Assembly: GCF_048569485.1 (NCBI RefSeq)
Contig: NC_134355.1
Location: 562,147,642 to 562,211,641 of the forward strand
DNA from: Anomaloglossus baeobatrachus
Lineage: Eukaryota; Chordata; Amphibia; Anura; Aromobatidae
Direction of reading: 5' to 3'
Length of the DNA: 64,000 nt
Positions 63,734 through 64,000 of this stretch are shown here, piece after piece (position 1 is the first letter of the stretch; every line of letters begins with the position of its first letter). A model generated the notes under the pieces. It did no database searches, was not told the origin of the DNA, and saw only the letters and a list, made by a program, of their open reading frames with translations. The position numbers and the translations under genes are program-made.

Positions 63734-64000
63734 TTAGAGTCCCTTGTCCAATTACTTTTGGTCCCTTGAAAAAGAGGAGGCTATGCATTACAGAGCTATG
63801 ATTCCTAAACCCTTTCTCCGATTTGGATGTGAAAACTCTCATATTGCAGCTGGGAGAGTGCACTTTCAGCCCATATTATATAAATAATTGTATTTCTGAA
63901 CATGTTTTTGTAAACAGCTAAAATAACAAAACTTGTGTCACTGTCCAAATATTTATGGACCTAACTGTATATGTAGTGAGGGCAGAGTCATTGTAATATG

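Larger units (their letters stand above)
62147..63967 (-). mobile_element. Tc1/mariner transposon with full-length transposase
   Basis: Inverted ends GTTAGGTCCA..GGACAGTGACACAA are flanked by TA at 62145-62146 and 63968-63969. The 1.8-kb element lies in AIRE intron 3 and holds one transposase gene plus a small MITE upstream of it (63568-63733). The two termini agree at most positions over ~30 bp. Confidence 0.9.

Overview
This looks like nuclear DNA of a large, transposon-rich amphibian genome, most likely a frog. The one host gene I can recognise is the 5' end of AIRE (autoimmune regulator), on the + strand at about 56.1-61.6 kb. Three coding exons are present with intact splice sites. They match human AIRE exons 1-3 in sequence, splice phase and length, and the rest of the gene lies beyond the window. 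The frog assignment is inference, from the vertebrate gene plus the mix of repeats: hammerhead-ribozyme repeats, Kolobok-like TTAA foldback MITEs, Harbinger-like TWA MITEs, L2/CR1 LINEs, Tc1 elements and chromoviruses.

Almost everything else is mobile DNA, much of it nested. The dominant component is one family of 1.1-1.25 kb LTRs (here 'family 1'). They start near TGTGACGCCC, end in CA and make 4-bp target duplications. About a dozen lie between 0 and 61 kb, nearly all solo, and one solo LTR is nested inside another. One complete element of this family (16096-20639) has nearly identical LTRs and a PBS that fits tRNA-Ser. It carries no gag or pol but one open frame of 383 codons with a cold-shock domain. 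This is the most unusual object in the window. A full chromovirus-type Ty3/Gypsy element (9347-15054, TSD TAGTC) sits inside an L2-like LINE. Two further solo-LTR families are present, one with 5-bp and one with 4-bp duplications.

Layout: 0-9 kb holds LTRs, a CR1 fragment, a hammerhead ribozyme, decayed Tc1 copies and MITEs. 9-24 kb holds the Gypsy element, the cold-shock LTR element and solo LTRs. 24-33 kb holds a train of three Harbinger-type MITEs, a hAT MITE and an LTR split by a minisatellite-bearing TIR element that contains a Kolobok-like train. 33-43 kb holds LINE tails, an interspersed repeat and a hAT element with a 1-kb minisatellite. 43-50 kb holds a mariner fossil, an inverted copy of the interspersed repeat and more MITEs. 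50-55 kb holds a second good hammerhead and nested solo LTRs. 55-62 kb holds AIRE exons and introns studded with repeats. 62-64 kb holds a Tc1 element with a full-length open transposase.

All boundaries, TSDs and identities were read by eye, with no database search. Superfamily names for MITEs rest on TSD size and terminal motifs only.
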